A stretch of 64,000 bases of DNA from Bacteroides fragilis NCTC 9343. Its GTDB lineage: Bacteria > Bacteroidota > Bacteroidia > Bacteroidales > Bacteroidaceae. The DNA lies in NCBI RefSeq assembly GCF_000025985.1, contig NC_003228.3, positions 124,001 through 188,000 on the forward strand, read 5' to 3'. This document shows, piece by piece, positions 16,054 through 25,436 of the stretch. The notes beneath the pieces were generated by a model. That model was given only the letters and a program-made list of their open reading frames with translations. It had not been told where the DNA came from and ran no database searches. How positions within the stretch are numbered: position 1 is the stretch's first letter; each line of letters begins with the position of its first letter. Both the position numbers and the translations under genes were made by a program.

Positions 16054-17964
16054 TTAGCTCTTTTTAGGCTTTCTTCTTGCCCATCCTTCTTCGCTGAAGT
16101 CGGGTTCGGCATCTTTAAAGAACTGTTTCCATTCATCTTTGCCTTTGGGGCCGCGGGCTGCGGAATATCCCCGTTCCTCACGGCTTGGCTTTTTGCCTTT
16201 CCGGCTGTCGGCTTGTTTGCTGTCTTTGCTGCCTTTGCCTCTCTCTTTGCGGTCGGCAGATGGAGCGCTGCTTCTTCCTCTGCCACCCTGATCGTTACCT
16301 TCATTCCGCTTTCCACGTCCTTTGTGCTCTGTAGATGCCTCTTCTCCGGCTACCTCTACTGTGACTTTACGTCCGTTCCAGTTTGTCCGGTTCAGCGCCT
16401 TTACGACGTTTTGTGCTTGTTTCTCTTCCACTTCGAAGAACGAGAAATTCTTCATCAGGTCGATGCGTCCCAATTCTACTCTTCCTCGTGTGTTATTGTT
16501 GAGCAAGGTGATCAGTTCGTGAGGGAAGAAGTTATCCATCTTACCCAGATTGATGAAAAGGCGGGTGTAACCCGGTTCTGCCTGGCGGCTGCTTTTTCCT
16601 TCACGGCTTTTTCCGGCGCGTTCGCTGCGGCTATCAGTCGGCACCTCTATTTCTTCGCGGTTGCGATAATAGTCGACAAACCGGTTGAACTCATGCGATA
16701 CCATGCGCTTGATGAGGTCTTCTTTACTCAGCCACTCCAGTTTACGGTAAATCTCAGGCATGAAATCATTGATATCCTCCTCGTTTACCTTTACTTTTTC
16801 AAGATCGTCTATCACTTTGAGAAGCTGTTTCTCGCAGATCTGCTTACCGGTAGGCATTTCACCGGCAATGAATTTCTTACCGATGATGCGTTCTATTTCG
16901 CGCATCTTTCCTTTTTCACGCAAATTGATGATGGCGATGGATGTACCTGTCTTTCCGGCACGTCCTGTACGTCCGCTACGGTGCGTATAACTTTCCGTAT
17001 CGTCCGGCAATCCGTAGTTGATGACGTGTGTCAGGTCGTCTACGTCCAGTCCGCGTGCGGCTACATCGGTGGCTACCAGAATCTGGATGTTGCGGATGCG
17101 AAACTTCTGCATCACCGTGTCACGCTGTGCCTGTGAGAGTTCTCCGTGCAACGAGTCAGCGTTATAACCTTCCTGCATCAGTTTATCGGCAATTTCCTGT
17201 GTCTCTTTGCGGGTACGGCAGAAGATGATACCGTAAATCTGCGGATAATAGTCTACGATGCGTTTCAGGGCGGCGTATTTATCTTTTGCATGTACGGTAT
17301 AGACCACATGCTTCACGTTGCTCGTACTTTCGTTCTTGCGTCCGATGGTGATCTCTTTTGCATTGTGAAGGTAGTTCTTCGAAATACGGGCTATTTCCGG
17401 GCTCATAGTGGCCGAGAAAAGCAGTGTGTTACGTTCTTGTGGAACATCTGCCAGGATGGCATTGATACTGTCCGTAAAGCCCATATTGAGCATTTCGTCC
17501 GCTTCGTCCATCACTACGTTTGTGACAGTGGCAAGAGATACCGTTTTGCGTTCCATCAGGTCGAGGAGTCGCCCCGGTGTGGCAACAATGATATGCACAC
17601 CCCGTTTCAGGCTGCGTATCTGGCTGTCGATGGATGAACCGCCGTATACGGGCAATACTTTCAGCCCGTCGATGTATTTGGAATAGTCGTTCAGGTCGCC
17701 TGCTATCTGGAGGCAAAGCTCGCGTGTGGGGCAAAGAACGAGTGATTGAGGTATTCTGTTTTTTACGTTAATTTTCTGGATGAGGGGCAAGCCAAACGCT
17801 GCGGTCTTACCCGTCCCTGTCTGTGCAAGAGCTACTACATCATTATTCTCTCCTAATAGGTATGGAATCACTTCCTCCTGTACCGGCATGGGATTCTCGT
17901 ATCCCATCTCTTCAATAGCTTTACGTATCTCCGGAGAAACGCCAAGCTCTTCAAATGTCTTCAT
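16054..17964 (-). CDS. DEAD-box RNA helicase with C-terminal DbpA-like RNA-binding domain
   Basis: 636 residues. Q motif near residues 22-29, Walker A AQTGTGKT (47-54), PTREL, DEAD in VMDEADEML, SAT in LFSATMS, and the helicase C-terminal motifs ATDVAARGLD and HRSGRTGRAG. After a linker, a DbpA-type RRM (TRLFINLGKMDNFFPHELI) is followed by a Lys/Arg/Gly/Ser-rich tail of about 90 residues. This is the DeaD/CsdA layout, which acts in RNA remodelling during ribosome assembly and cold adaptation. ATG 17964 is chosen because a -7 box at 17995-18002 lies downstream of the alternative start at 17997. Confidence 0.93.
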   Translation of the reverse strand: MKTFEELGVSPEIRKAIEEMGYENPMPVQEEVIPYLLGENNDVVALAQTGTGKTAAFGLPLIQKINVKNRIPQSLVLCPTRELCLQIAGDLNDYSKYIDGLKVLPVYGGSSIDSQIRSLKRGVHIIVATPGRLLDLMERKTVSLATVTNVVMDEADEMLNMGFTDSINAILADVPQERNTLLFSATMSPEIARISKNYLHNAKEITIGRKNESTSNVKHVVYTVHAKDKYAALKRIVDYYPQIYGIIFCRTRKETQEIADKLMQEGYNADSLHGELSQAQRDTVMQKFRIRNIQILVATDVAARGLDVDDLTHVINYGLPDDTESYTHRSGRTGRAGKTGTSIAIINLREKGKMREIERIIGKKFIAGEMPTGKQICEKQLLKVIDDLEKVKVNEEDINDFMPEIYRKLEWLSKEDLIKRMVSHEFNRFVDYYRNREEIEVPTDSRSERAGKSREGKSSRQAEPGYTRLFINLGKMDNFFPHELITLLNNNTRGRVELGRIDLMKNFSFFEVEEKQAQNVVKALNRTNWNGRKVTVEVAGEEASTEHKGRGKRNEGNDQGGRGRSSAPSADRKERGKGSKDSKQADSRKGKKPSREERGYSAARGPKGKDEWKQFFKDAEPDFSEEGWARRKPKKS

Positions 17965-17994
17965 TAAATCTCTGTATATCTTTATTTTCGGGTG

Positions 17995-18002
17995 CAAAGA
18001 TA
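17995..18002 (-). promoter_or_regulatory. -7 box of the DEAD-box helicase gene
   Basis: CAAAGATA, TATCTTTG on the minus strand, 31 bp before ATG 17964. No clear -33 element. Confidence 0.5.
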
Positions 18003-18058
18003 CGCATTAATTGTGAATAATGAATGATAACAATAAATAATGATGAACAAAAAGTGCG

Positions 18059-19114
18059 TTATTCCAGTAAGATGGTGCGTAGCCTGTGTATGTCTTCGGA
18101 CTGAAGGCCGATTGCCTTTCGCAGATAGGTGGGTACATCACCGTATTTCCGCTCTATCTCGTCTTTGGCTGCATTGAGAAAGTCTTCTTTTGCCGAAAAG
18201 AGGGTGGTGATGGCTTCCTGTGAATTGACCGGCAGGTTATAGGCGTATTTGGAGGCTTTGGGGATGTTGAAGTAATCGTTGCTCAAACGGTAATCTTCCA
18301 TAATGATATCTGCATTGACATCTAAAGAGGCCAGTATCAGTGCGGATACAATGCCTGTCCGTCCTTTTCCCGACGAGCAGTGAATCACGACCGGATAACT
18401 GTTTTTATCGAGCAGGATGTCGAAAATCTCTTTATATTCCTTTTGGTATTTTGCCACCAGTTCACGATTCATCGCTTCTACCATGTGGTAAATGGTATCT
18501 GTCTTGATCTTCTCTTGCTGTATGCCGTGCAGGATATGTTCCATGTCGCCCGTGTTGATGGGGATATGTACTACATTGAATCCCTTTTGCAAGGGAGGTG
18601 TATTATGGAGTTCGCTCTCGGAGCGCAGATCCAGAATGGTCTTGATACCCAGGTTTTGCAGTTTCCTGAGGGCAAAGCAATTCAGGCTGTCTATCTGTGC
18701 CGAACGGTAGAGCTTGCCCCAACGTACATGCTTTCCGGTGGCGGATTTGTAACCTCCCAAGTCACGGAAGTTTTGAATGCCGGGCATATTCACGTTGCGG
18801 GGAGCCACTTTCACACGGTATTTATCGTTGAACACCAGCATGTAATAAGAGCGCCTGGAAGGATCGTTGGTCACAATCGTCATTCGCGCATCGGAGATAT
18901 TGGCCATGGCAACCGGATTATCTTCGGGTATGAATTCCGGATTGTCGGATGTATATACTTTCACCTGCCCCTTGATGAGAGGAGTCGTTTCCCATTTAAG
19001 AATACAGTTTCCTATATTATTCTCTTCGCAAACCACCGAAATGTTAGGAGACATGTCTGTGCACGAAGGCAGAATAAGTAAAATAGTTAGTAAATTGAAC
19101 AGGTTCTTGTACAT
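18059..19114 (-). CDS. Lipoprotein tyrosine-protein phosphatase
   Basis: 351 residues. A lipoprotein signal with lipobox LPSC at the N-terminus places it on an envelope membrane. Residues 1-105 form an N-terminal beta-rich domain. The catalytic part has NFRDLGGYKSATG, then IKTILDLRSESE, then the P-loop HCSSGKGRTG with nucleophile Cys246 and Arg252. This fits the Y_phosphatase3 group, which dephosphorylates phosphotyrosine (some members also serine or lipid substrates). The targets are unknown. Single gene with its own -7 box. Confidence 0.88.
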   Translation of the reverse strand: MYKNLFNLLTILLILPSCTDMSPNISVVCEENNIGNCILKWETTPLIKGQVKVYTSDNPEFIPEDNPVAMANISDARMTIVTNDPSRRSYYMLVFNDKYRVKVAPRNVNMPGIQNFRDLGGYKSATGKHVRWGKLYRSAQIDSLNCFALRKLQNLGIKTILDLRSESELHNTPPLQKGFNVVHIPINTGDMEHILHGIQQEKIKTDTIYHMVEAMNRELVAKYQKEYKEIFDILLDKNSYPVVIHCSSGKGRTGIVSALILASLDVNADIIMEDYRLSNDYFNIPKASKYAYNLPVNSQEAITTLFSAKEDFLNAAKDEIERKYGDVPTYLRKAIGLQSEDIHRLRTILLE

Positions 19115-19143
19115 AGTTTGTATTTGTCTGAAAGCACTGATTG

Positions 19144-19151
19144 CAAAGATA
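19144..19151 (-). promoter_or_regulatory. -7 box of the tyrosine phosphatase gene
   Basis: CAAAGATA (TATCTTTG on minus), 30 bp before the ATG at 19114. Confidence 0.45.
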
Positions 19152-19210
19152 GGAATTCTCGTTACATGGTATAATTACTTTGCGATAATTAGGCAACGTT
19201 AATAGTAATT

Positions 19211-19291
19211 AGCTACGAATTGCAGGCTACAAGCTACAGGTAACCGTGCCGGATGACTGTACATTCATTCGCAGTTTGTAGCCCGTAGCTT
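19211..19291. repeat. Imperfect inverted repeat downstream of the PfkB gene
   Basis: AGCTACGAATTGCAGGCTAC from 19211 is complementary with gaps to GTTTGTAGCCCGTAGCT ending at 19290. It separates the kinase operon from the phosphatase gene and may serve as a terminator, though no U-tract is present. Confidence 0.35.
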
Positions 19292-19298
19292 ATTGCTT

Positions 19299-20219
19299 TC
19301 AACGGTAGTTGGCCGCAAACTCCCCGGATATGGAGTTGTTGAAACTTTTGCAGACTTCGGCTGCAAAGTCTTGTCCGCATTGTATCACTTTATCCCAGGT
19401 CTCTTCACTCAGGTGTTGCAAGTCACGGTACCGGACGTCGTACTTTAGCATGCCGTAGATCAGCCCGGCATTAAAATTGTCTCCTGCACCGATAGTGCTG
19501 ACTGCCTCTAATGGCGCGACAGGATACTCTTTGGATATTGCGTTCGTACGCAGTGAGATTCTTTCGGCTCCGGCTGTGCAAAGGAAGAGCGGACAATAGA
19601 ACTTTATCTTGTCCTTGTAGATTTTTTCTACGTCTTTGATTCCGTACATATAATAGAAGTCTTCCAAAGAACCTCTTACAATGTCGGCATATTCCAGGTT
19701 CTCGATAATGGTCGGAGCCAGTTTCATCGCTTCATTCTTGTGTGAGGATCGGAAATTGGGATCGTAGTATACAATCGCTCTTTTTTCTTTTGCTATGTCC
19801 AGCAGCTCCAATATCTTATCACGCAATACCGGATTGAGAGCATAATATGAACCGATGACAATGATGTCGTCTTCATTGATGGACGGGAATAAAACGTCCA
19901 GCCGCTGTTTTGGGTAGTCTTTATAGAAGATATATTCTGCATCGCTGTGTTCGTTGAGGAAAGCCAGGGATACGGGCGATTTGCCGTCCGGAAACACGTT
20001 GACGTGATCCGTCGGGATGTGATTGTCACGCATGAATTGCAGAATGATGTTTCCTACATGGTCATTCCCTGTTTCACTGATGAAGCATACATTGACTCCC
20101 ATGCGTCCCAAAGAAACGATGCCGTTGAATACAGAGCCTCCGGGAACGGCTGCCGAAGGCTGGTCGTTTCGGAAGATGATATCGAGTATAGTCTCTCCGA
20201 TGCCGATTACTTTACGCAT
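19299..20219 (-). CDS. PfkB-family sugar kinase
   Basis: 306 residues. N-terminal GETILDIIF and PGGSVFNGIVSLGRMG (substrate side) and C-terminal VSTIGAGDNFNAGLI with the catalytic Asp in GAGD are diagnostic of ribokinase/PfkB kinases. The closest resemblance by eye is to fructokinases, but specificity is not certain. It overlaps the end of the isomerase gene by 13 bp, so the two are translationally coupled and probably act on related sugar phosphates. Confidence 0.88.
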   Translation of the reverse strand: MRKVIGIGETILDIIFRNDQPSAAVPGGSVFNGIVSLGRMGVNVCFISETGNDHVGNIILQFMRDNHIPTDHVNVFPDGKSPVSLAFLNEHSDAEYIFYKDYPKQRLDVLFPSINEDDIIVIGSYYALNPVLRDKILELLDIAKEKRAIVYYDPNFRSSHKNEAMKLAPTIIENLEYADIVRGSLEDFYYMYGIKDVEKIYKDKIKFYCPLFLCTAGAERISLRTNAISKEYPVAPLEAVSTIGAGDNFNAGLIYGMLKYDVRYRDLQHLSEETWDKVIQCGQDFAAEVCKSFNNSISGEFAANYR

Positions 20220-20812
20220 AGTTTTCTTGATTTTTCGCCCAAGTAGCCACCGTGATGGCGTTTGGAGTATTCTTCAATAGTAAATTCGGTCCTTTTCATG
20301 GTTTGCACTACGAGAATATCGCCGATGACGGTCATTACCGTAGTCGAAGTGGTCGGAGTCATCCCCAGGGTACAAACTTCGGCAGGATGTCCTGTGCTCA
20401 GGCATACATCCGATTCGCTGGCAAGCGGACTGTCCGGATTGCCGGTGATGACAATGAATTTCAGACCCGGATTCAGGTTGTGGGCCAGCTGGGTTAACTC
20501 TACGATTTCACGGGTTTTACCTGAATTTGAAATCAATAATAACAGGTCGTTCTCTTGCAGGATGCCCAGATCGCCGTGTTGTGCCTCGCTGGGGTGCAGG
20601 AAGACAGAGGGAATTCCGGTCGAACAAAACGTAGTGGCGATGTTCATCGCTATTTGTCCGGCTTTACCCATGCCGGAAGTTACAAGTTTGCCTTTTTTTC
20701 TGTGTATTTGTTCCACTATTAATTCAACGGCCTTTTCGTAGGCATCAGTCACAGGAATATTCAGCACAGCTTGTGCTTCCTTTTGCAGGAGTTCTTGAAT
20801 AGATTCAATCAT
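20207..20812 (-). CDS. kdsD: Arabinose-5-phosphate isomerase, SIS domain only
   Basis: 201 residues: a single SIS domain (TSGMGKAGQIA, ISNSGKTREI, HPSEAQHGDLG) plus a C-terminal HHGGYLGEKSRKL like the HPGGxLG end of KdsD. The usual pair of CBS domains (another about 120 residues) is absent. I recall a structurally studied B. fragilis enzyme with exactly this single-domain layout. It converts ribulose-5-phosphate to arabinose-5-phosphate, the first step to Kdo for lipopolysaccharide. Start ATG 20812 overlaps the TAA of the upstream LOG gene (TAATG). Confidence 0.85.
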   Translation of the reverse strand: MIESIQELLQKEAQAVLNIPVTDAYEKAVELIVEQIHRKKGKLVTSGMGKAGQIAMNIATTFCSTGIPSVFLHPSEAQHGDLGILQENDLLLLISNSGKTREIVELTQLAHNLNPGLKFIVITGNPDSPLASESDVCLSTGHPAEVCTLGMTPTTSTTVMTVIGDILVVQTMKRTEFTIEEYSKRHHGGYLGEKSRKLCVK

Positions 20813-21342
20813 TATATCTTAATTGTTAATTCATTAAATGTGTTTGCTACTTCATAATAGGAGGACAGAGGGTGACGGGTGAATCCTCTTGCCTGTAATT
20901 CGCTGAGCACGGCGAGCAGTGGGTTGTAGAAACCATCTGCATTGTAGAAGATCACTTTCTTCTGATGATAGCCGATGGAAGCGGCTGCCATGACATGAAA
21001 TACCTCATCCAGCGTGCCTATGCCGCCGGGAAGGGCCACCAATACATCCGATTGTTGCAGGATGATATCCTTGCGGTCGCTCAGGTCGTGTGTGGCGATT
21101 ATCTCATCGGGGTATGTACTTACTTTGCCGTTTTCTTCCAGTTTGGAAGGTACTACACCGATGACATGTCCCCCGTTTTCTTTGACTGCTTTGGCCACGC
21201 ATTCCATGAGTCCGAGGTTGGCACCACCATAGATAAGTGTCTTGCCGTTTTTCCCCATCCATTCGCCAATCTGATGGGCGGCATCGAAGTATATCGGGTC
21301 GATGCTGCCGGATGCGGAACAGAAAATTCCTATCTTCTCCAT
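20812..21342 (-). CDS. LOG-family protein (TIGR00730-type nucleotide phosphoribohydrolase)
   Basis: 176 residues with the two LOG motifs: YGGANLGLMECVA and PGGIGTLDEVF, the latter holding the catalytic Glu. Characterised relatives hydrolyse nucleoside 5'-monophosphates (AMP or cytokinin ribotides) to base and ribose-5-phosphate. First gene of a three-gene coupled operon with the isomerase and the PfkB kinase. No canonical -7 box was found upstream. Confidence 0.88.
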   Translation of the reverse strand: MEKIGIFCSASGSIDPIYFDAAHQIGEWMGKNGKTLIYGGANLGLMECVAKAVKENGGHVIGVVPSKLEENGKVSTYPDEIIATHDLSDRKDIILQQSDVLVALPGGIGTLDEVFHVMAAASIGYHQKKVIFYNADGFYNPLLAVLSELQARGFTRHPLSSYYEVANTFNELTIKI

Positions 21343-21408
21343 AAGGGTTATTGATGTTATAGCTTACAAATATCTGCAATTTTCTATAAACGACAATAAG
21401 TTTTATTG

Positions 21409-21416
21409 TATTTTTG
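21409..21416 (+). promoter_or_regulatory. -7 box of the M16 peptidase gene
   Basis: TATTTTTG fits TAnnTTTG and overlaps an in-frame GTG (21414), so ATG 21444 is the better start. Confidence 0.45.
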
Positions 21417-21443
21417 TGTCCTCAACCTAACTTAATAGTAAGA

Positions 21444-22691
21444 ATGAAGCAGTTAAGTACCCGTGCAGAAATGCAATATAATATACATACCCTGTCCAAT
21501 GGACTTCGCATTATTCATGAACCCTCTTCTTCGAAGGTGGCTTATTGCGGATTTGCCGTAGATGCCGGAACCCGTGATGAGGCCGAAAATGAACAAGGAA
21601 TGGCTCACTTTGTAGAGCATCTTATTTTTAAAGGTACCCGGAAACGGAAGGCTTGGCATATCCTGAACCGCATGGAGAATGTGGGTGGCGATCTGAATGC
21701 GTATACCAATAAAGAGGAAACTGTGATCTATTCGGCATTTCTGACTGAGCACTTCGGAAGGGCACTGGAACTGCTGGCGGATATCGTTTTCCATTCCACC
21801 TTTCCGCAGAACGAAATCGAAAAAGAGACAGAGGTGATTATCGATGAAATACAGTCGTACGAAGACACTCCTTCGGAATTGATTTTTGATGACTTTGAAG
21901 ATATGATCTTTCGCAATCATCCGTTAGGACGTAATATCCTGGGCAGACCCGATCTGCTGAAGAAATTCCGGAGCGAGGATGCCATGGCTTTTACTTCCCG
22001 GTTTTATCAACCCTCCAATATGGTATTCTTTGTCCTGGGTGATTTCAATTTTCAGAAAATAGTCCGTCAGGTGGAGAAGCTGTTAGTGGATCTTCCGTTG
22101 GTTACGGTTGAGAATCAGCGTACGATACCTCCGCTTTATGTACCCGAGCAGTTGGTTGTTCACAAGGAGACCCATCAGGCACATGTGATGATTGGCAGTC
22201 GGGGATATAATGCCTATGATGACAAGCGTACCGCATTGTATCTGCTGAATAATATTCTGGGTGGTCCGGGGATGAACAGTCGTCTGAATGTCTCTCTGCG
22301 CGAACGCAGGGGACTGGTCTATACGGTGGAGTCCAACTTAACGTCATATACCGATACGGGGGCTTTCTGCATTTATTTCGGTACCGATCCGGAGGATGTG
22401 GATACTTGTCTGAAACTGACTTACAAGGAGCTGAAACGGATGCGTGATGTGAAGATGACCTCTTCGCAATTGATGGCTGCCAAAAAGCAACTGATCGGCC
22501 AGATCGGGGTCGCTTCCGATAATAACGAAAACAATGCGCTGGGAATGGCGAAGACTTTTCTGCATTACAATAAGTATGAATCATCCGAATCTGTTTTCCG
22601 GCGTATCGAAGCCTTGACGGCAGAAGGACTGTTGGAGGTAGCCAATGAAATGTTTGCAGAGGAATATCTCTCTACACTGATTTACAGATAA
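21444..22691 (+). CDS. M16-family zinc metallopeptidase
   Basis: 415 residues. The inverted zinc motif HxxEH appears as HFVEHLIF, and the downstream EKETEVIIDEI carries the third zinc ligand. A C-terminal peptidase_M16_C half follows (GGPGMNSRLNVSLRERRGLV). This is the active-subunit type, related to mitochondrial processing peptidase and PqqL/YmxG. No signal peptide, so probably cytoplasmic. Two nearby ATGs (21444, 21471) are possible; the first gives the full length and follows the -7 box closely. Substrates unknown. Confidence 0.9.
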   Translation: MKQLSTRAEMQYNIHTLSNGLRIIHEPSSSKVAYCGFAVDAGTRDEAENEQGMAHFVEHLIFKGTRKRKAWHILNRMENVGGDLNAYTNKEETVIYSAFLTEHFGRALELLADIVFHSTFPQNEIEKETEVIIDEIQSYEDTPSELIFDDFEDMIFRNHPLGRNILGRPDLLKKFRSEDAMAFTSRFYQPSNMVFFVLGDFNFQKIVRQVEKLLVDLPLVTVENQRTIPPLYVPEQLVVHKETHQAHVMIGSRGYNAYDDKRTALYLLNNILGGPGMNSRLNVSLRERRGLVYTVESNLTSYTDTGAFCIYFGTDPEDVDTCLKLTYKELKRMRDVKMTSSQLMAAKKQLIGQIGVASDNNENNALGMAKTFLHYNKYESSESVFRRIEALTAEGLLEVANEMFAEEYLSTLIYR

Positions 22692-22701
22692 GAAAAAAGG
22701 A

Positions 22702-22778
22702 AGAGGGTGCATCTGAGGATTGACATTACTATTAGACACACAATTAATACTTATATAAATCTTTACGATGCACTCTCT
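22702..22778. repeat. Inverted repeat downstream of the M16 gene
   Basis: AGAGGGTGCATC (22702-22713) pairs with GATGCACTCTCT (22767-22778) with one G-U pair, across a 53-nt loop. It starts 10 bp after the stop codon. No U-tract, so its role is unclear. Confidence 0.4.
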
Positions 22779-22856
22779 GACCTTGGAATATATAAACTAA
22801 AAAAACATCCTGGTGCGGGCTGTATATGAACCTATAGAGCCGTGATGCAGAAAGTG

Positions 22857-23231
22857 CTAAATAAGGATATGCCTGAGCGCAAATACATCGTATTTTTGTG
22901 CAGGCTTAACTCTGTTACGGAGGGTATAGGTAGAAGTATCTTCTTTGAATGTTATCGGTCTCTGAGCATCCGTCTTGATAGCGGGATGGAAGTTATTGCC
23001 CTGTTTATACGGATTGGCTGAATCCGAAACCGATTTCTTAAGCAGTATCCCCTGATTGAAGTCAAACAGATCGTGACCGGAGTTATCAAAAGAGGGAACA
23101 TTGTGAGTGTGGCTTTTTACGGCAGTAGTGACCGCCACCCCGTTATTTACGGGCTGTAGAGCACTGCTTTTCTGGGTACCGAATACCAAAAACAACAGGC
23201 ATAACATTAGTAGTTTGATGTATGCTGCCAT
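22857..23231 (-). CDS. Small exported protein of unknown function, 124 aa
   Basis: MAAYIKLLMLCLLFLVFG followed by TQKSSA is a signal peptide, so the mature protein of about 100 residues is probably periplasmic. The mature part is polar with several His (KSHTHNVP, SGHDLFDF) and no recognised domain. ATG 23231 is chosen over 23243 because a -7 box (23241-23248) overlaps the latter. Not recognised. Confidence 0.6.
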   Translation of the reverse strand: MAAYIKLLMLCLLFLVFGTQKSSALQPVNNGVAVTTAVKSHTHNVPSFDNSGHDLFDFNQGILLKKSVSDSANPYKQGNNFHPAIKTDAQRPITFKEDTSTYTLRNRVKPAQKYDVFALRHILI

Positions 23232-23240
23232 AATTGGCGG

Positions 23241-23248
23241 CAAATGTA
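23241..23248 (-). promoter_or_regulatory. -7 box of the small exported protein gene
   Basis: CAAATGTA is TACATTTG on the minus strand. The transcription start would be only a few bases before ATG 23231. Confidence 0.4.
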
Positions 23249-23428
23249 TGGATTAATATGGCTTTTTGGTCCGGGTGACTCTGCTTTTTCTCGCTTATTA
23301 ATTATTTTTAATAGTATTGGATTGAACCTGTCGGGGGATGTCCGTCGGTGAATAATGCCTGCATATCTTCTGCTTAAAAAGATTGCGTAAAAATGTTTAA
23401 AGACCGCTGTCTTCCGGCTTATTCAGCT

Positions 23429-23436
23429 TATCTTTG
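23429..23436 (+). promoter_or_regulatory. -7 box of the GNAT gene
   Basis: TATCTTTG, 19 bp before ATG 23455. It covers the upstream in-frame TTG at 23434, which is therefore not the start. Confidence 0.5.
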
Positions 23437-23454
23437 CTCGAAAACATAGAATTT

Positions 23455-23985
23455 ATGATGACATTAATCCGTATTACGAGTGCTGACGATTCACGTCTGA
23501 ACCGTTTGATTCCTTTGTACGAGGAGTCTTTTCCCGAAAGTGAGAGAAGAAAAATCGGGCAGTTGAAGCGAATGATTGAGAACCATGCCCCAATGTATTT
23601 CAATGCTATTGAATGTGATGGAGAATTGAGTGGAATGTTTGTATATTGGGATATGGGTGACTTCTACTATCTGGAACATTTGGCTGTATTCCCTGAGATG
23701 CGGAATAAAAAGATAGGGCAGCAAGTGCTTGATTATGTGGCTGAACACCTGAAAGGGGTACGCCTGCTCGAAGTAGAACCTACAGAAGATGAAATGACTA
23801 CCCGTCGTGTGAATTACTACCGGCGTAATGGATATGAAGTGCTGGATAAAACTTATGTGCAGCCTTCTTATCATGCGTTGGAAGATGCTTGTCCGCTTTG
23901 GATTATGGGAAGTGAAGATTCTCCCCGGTTGGCTGAGCAGGTAGAAAGAATCAAGGAGGAGGTGTACAGGCAGCAAGTCGGCTGA
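23455..23985 (+). CDS. GNAT-family N-acetyltransferase
   Basis: 176 residues. The core GNAT pattern is visible: ESFPESERRK, YLEHLAVFPEMRNKKIGQQV (acetyl-CoA loop region with Q/RxxGxG-like RNKKIGQQ), then LLEVEPTED and VNYYRRNGYEVLDK. The substrate is unknown. A second ATG lies directly behind the first (23458). Monocistronic; an inverted repeat of the CACAGA type follows at 24024-24085. Confidence 0.85.
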   Translation: MMTLIRITSADDSRLNRLIPLYEESFPESERRKIGQLKRMIENHAPMYFNAIECDGELSGMFVYWDMGDFYYLEHLAVFPEMRNKKIGQQVLDYVAEHLKGVRLLEVEPTEDEMTTRRVNYYRRNGYEVLDKTYVQPSYHALEDACPLWIMGSEDSPRLAEQVERIKEEVYRQQVG

Positions 23986-24023
23986 CCCTTGTACAAACCT
24001 TGTATATTTGTCGATATACTATT

Positions 24024-24085
24024 GATTCCACAGATTAGCAGAGATTGATTGTCCTATTGGGGAATCTGTGTTAATCTGTGGAATC
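24024..24085. repeat. CACAGA-type palindromic element, copy 1
   Basis: The 23-bp arms 24024-24046 and 24063-24085 are complementary at 21 of 23 positions (left arm begins GATTCCACAGATTAGC). It lies between convergent genes (GNAT and uxuA) and could act as a bidirectional terminator. Related elements are at 32362-32439 and 48841-48897. Confidence 0.6.
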
Positions 24086-24131
24086 TGTATTTGTACCGGA
24101 TAAAGAAGTTGGCTGTTGTAGCTTTCGGATT

Positions 24132-25340
24132 TTAAAAGATTGACTTTGCAATTCCCATTTCCAATCCCCTTAACTCGGCAAGTCCTCGCAGGCGTCCTAT
24201 GCAGGAGTATCCCGGGTTCGTTTTCTTTTTAAGGTCATCCACCATCTGGTGTCCGTGGTCCGGGCGCATGGGGATCGATACTTTTCTTCTCTGTTGTAAC
24301 TCCAGGAAGGCTTTCATGACGTGATACATGTCCACGTCTCCTTCCAGGTGATTGGCTTCGTAGAAATTACCTTCAGCATCCCGTTGGGTACTTCGGAAAT
24401 GGACAAAGTTGATCCGGTCTCCGAACCGTCTCATCATACCTTCCAAGTCATTGGCACAGCTTACACCGAGTGATCCGGTACAAAGGCAGAGTCCGTTCGA
24501 TTCGTTAGGGACGGCATCGATCAGTGCCTGAAAATCTTCTGCACAGCTCATGATGCGTGGCAAACCGAGAATGGAGCAAGGAGGATCGTCCGGGTGGATA
24601 ACCAGCTTCACACCGGCTTCGTCTGCCGTCGAAGTTATTTCTTTGAGGAAATAGATTAAGTGGGTGCGTAACTTTTCTGCATCGATGCCTCTGTATCGGT
24701 CCAATTCATGCTGAAATTGCTCCAATGTGAAGCTTTCTTCCGAACCGGGAAGCCCGGCAATCATATTACGGACAAGGAGCTGTTTCTCCTTTTCGTCCAT
24801 CTGTTCAAACCGGATTCTCGCTTTCGTTTTTTCTTCATCTGTGTATTCGGTTTCGGCACCCGGCCGTTTCAGTAAGAAAAGATCAAAAGCTATGAAGGCG
24901 GCGCGTTCAAAACGCAGGGCTTTGGAGCCATCGGGGAGGGTATAGGCAAGATCCGTACGAGTCCAGTCGAGCACAGGCATAAAATTGTAAGTAACGATAT
25001 GGATGCCGCATTGTCCCAAGTTACGCAAACTTTCTTTATAATTCTCGATGTATTTCCGAAAGTTGCCAGTCTGGGTTTTGATATGTTCGTGTACCGGGAC
25101 ACTCTCTACTACCGACCATTTCAGGCCGACAGATTCGATCAGTTCCTTTCGTTTCATAATTTCTTCGACGGTCCACACTTCACCGTTGGGAATGTGGTGT
25201 AAAGCGTTAACAATACCCGTAGCTCCGGCTTGTTTAATATCCCAAAGGCTGACAGGATCGTCCGGTCCGTACCAACGCCAGGTTTGTTCGGATAAAAAGA
25301 GTTTGTCTTTTGGTAAAGTCATGATATCTGGTTGATTCAT
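24132..25340 (-). CDS. uxuA: Mannonate dehydratase
   Basis: 402 residues, close to the usual UxuA length. [20 protein letters not shown] followed by [14 protein letters not shown] is the diagnostic N-terminus. Further conserved segments are [25 protein letters not shown] and MRPDHGHQM. It dehydrates D-mannonate to 2-keto-3-deoxygluconate in glucuronate breakdown (TIM-barrel, divalent metal). The gene follows the SDR oxidoreductase gene by 96 bp on the same strand, and the two consecutive pathway steps support both assignments. ATG 25340 is used; ATG 25322 is also possible. Confidence 0.95.
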
Positions 25341-25436
25341 AAGTCTGTTTTTATTTGAGGTTGGTTTAATCAGTCAGTGTGTCTGTTCTGTCTCTTCCCT
25401 TTTCAGATATGTGTGGGATCAGAAGTTAGACTTTCT

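Noticed and set aside
15988-17136. 382-codon plus-strand open frame rich in Phe, Ala and Leu
   Set aside because: It is antisense to the DEAD-box helicase gene; its apparent hydrophobicity comes from reading the charged C-terminal tail of that gene backwards.
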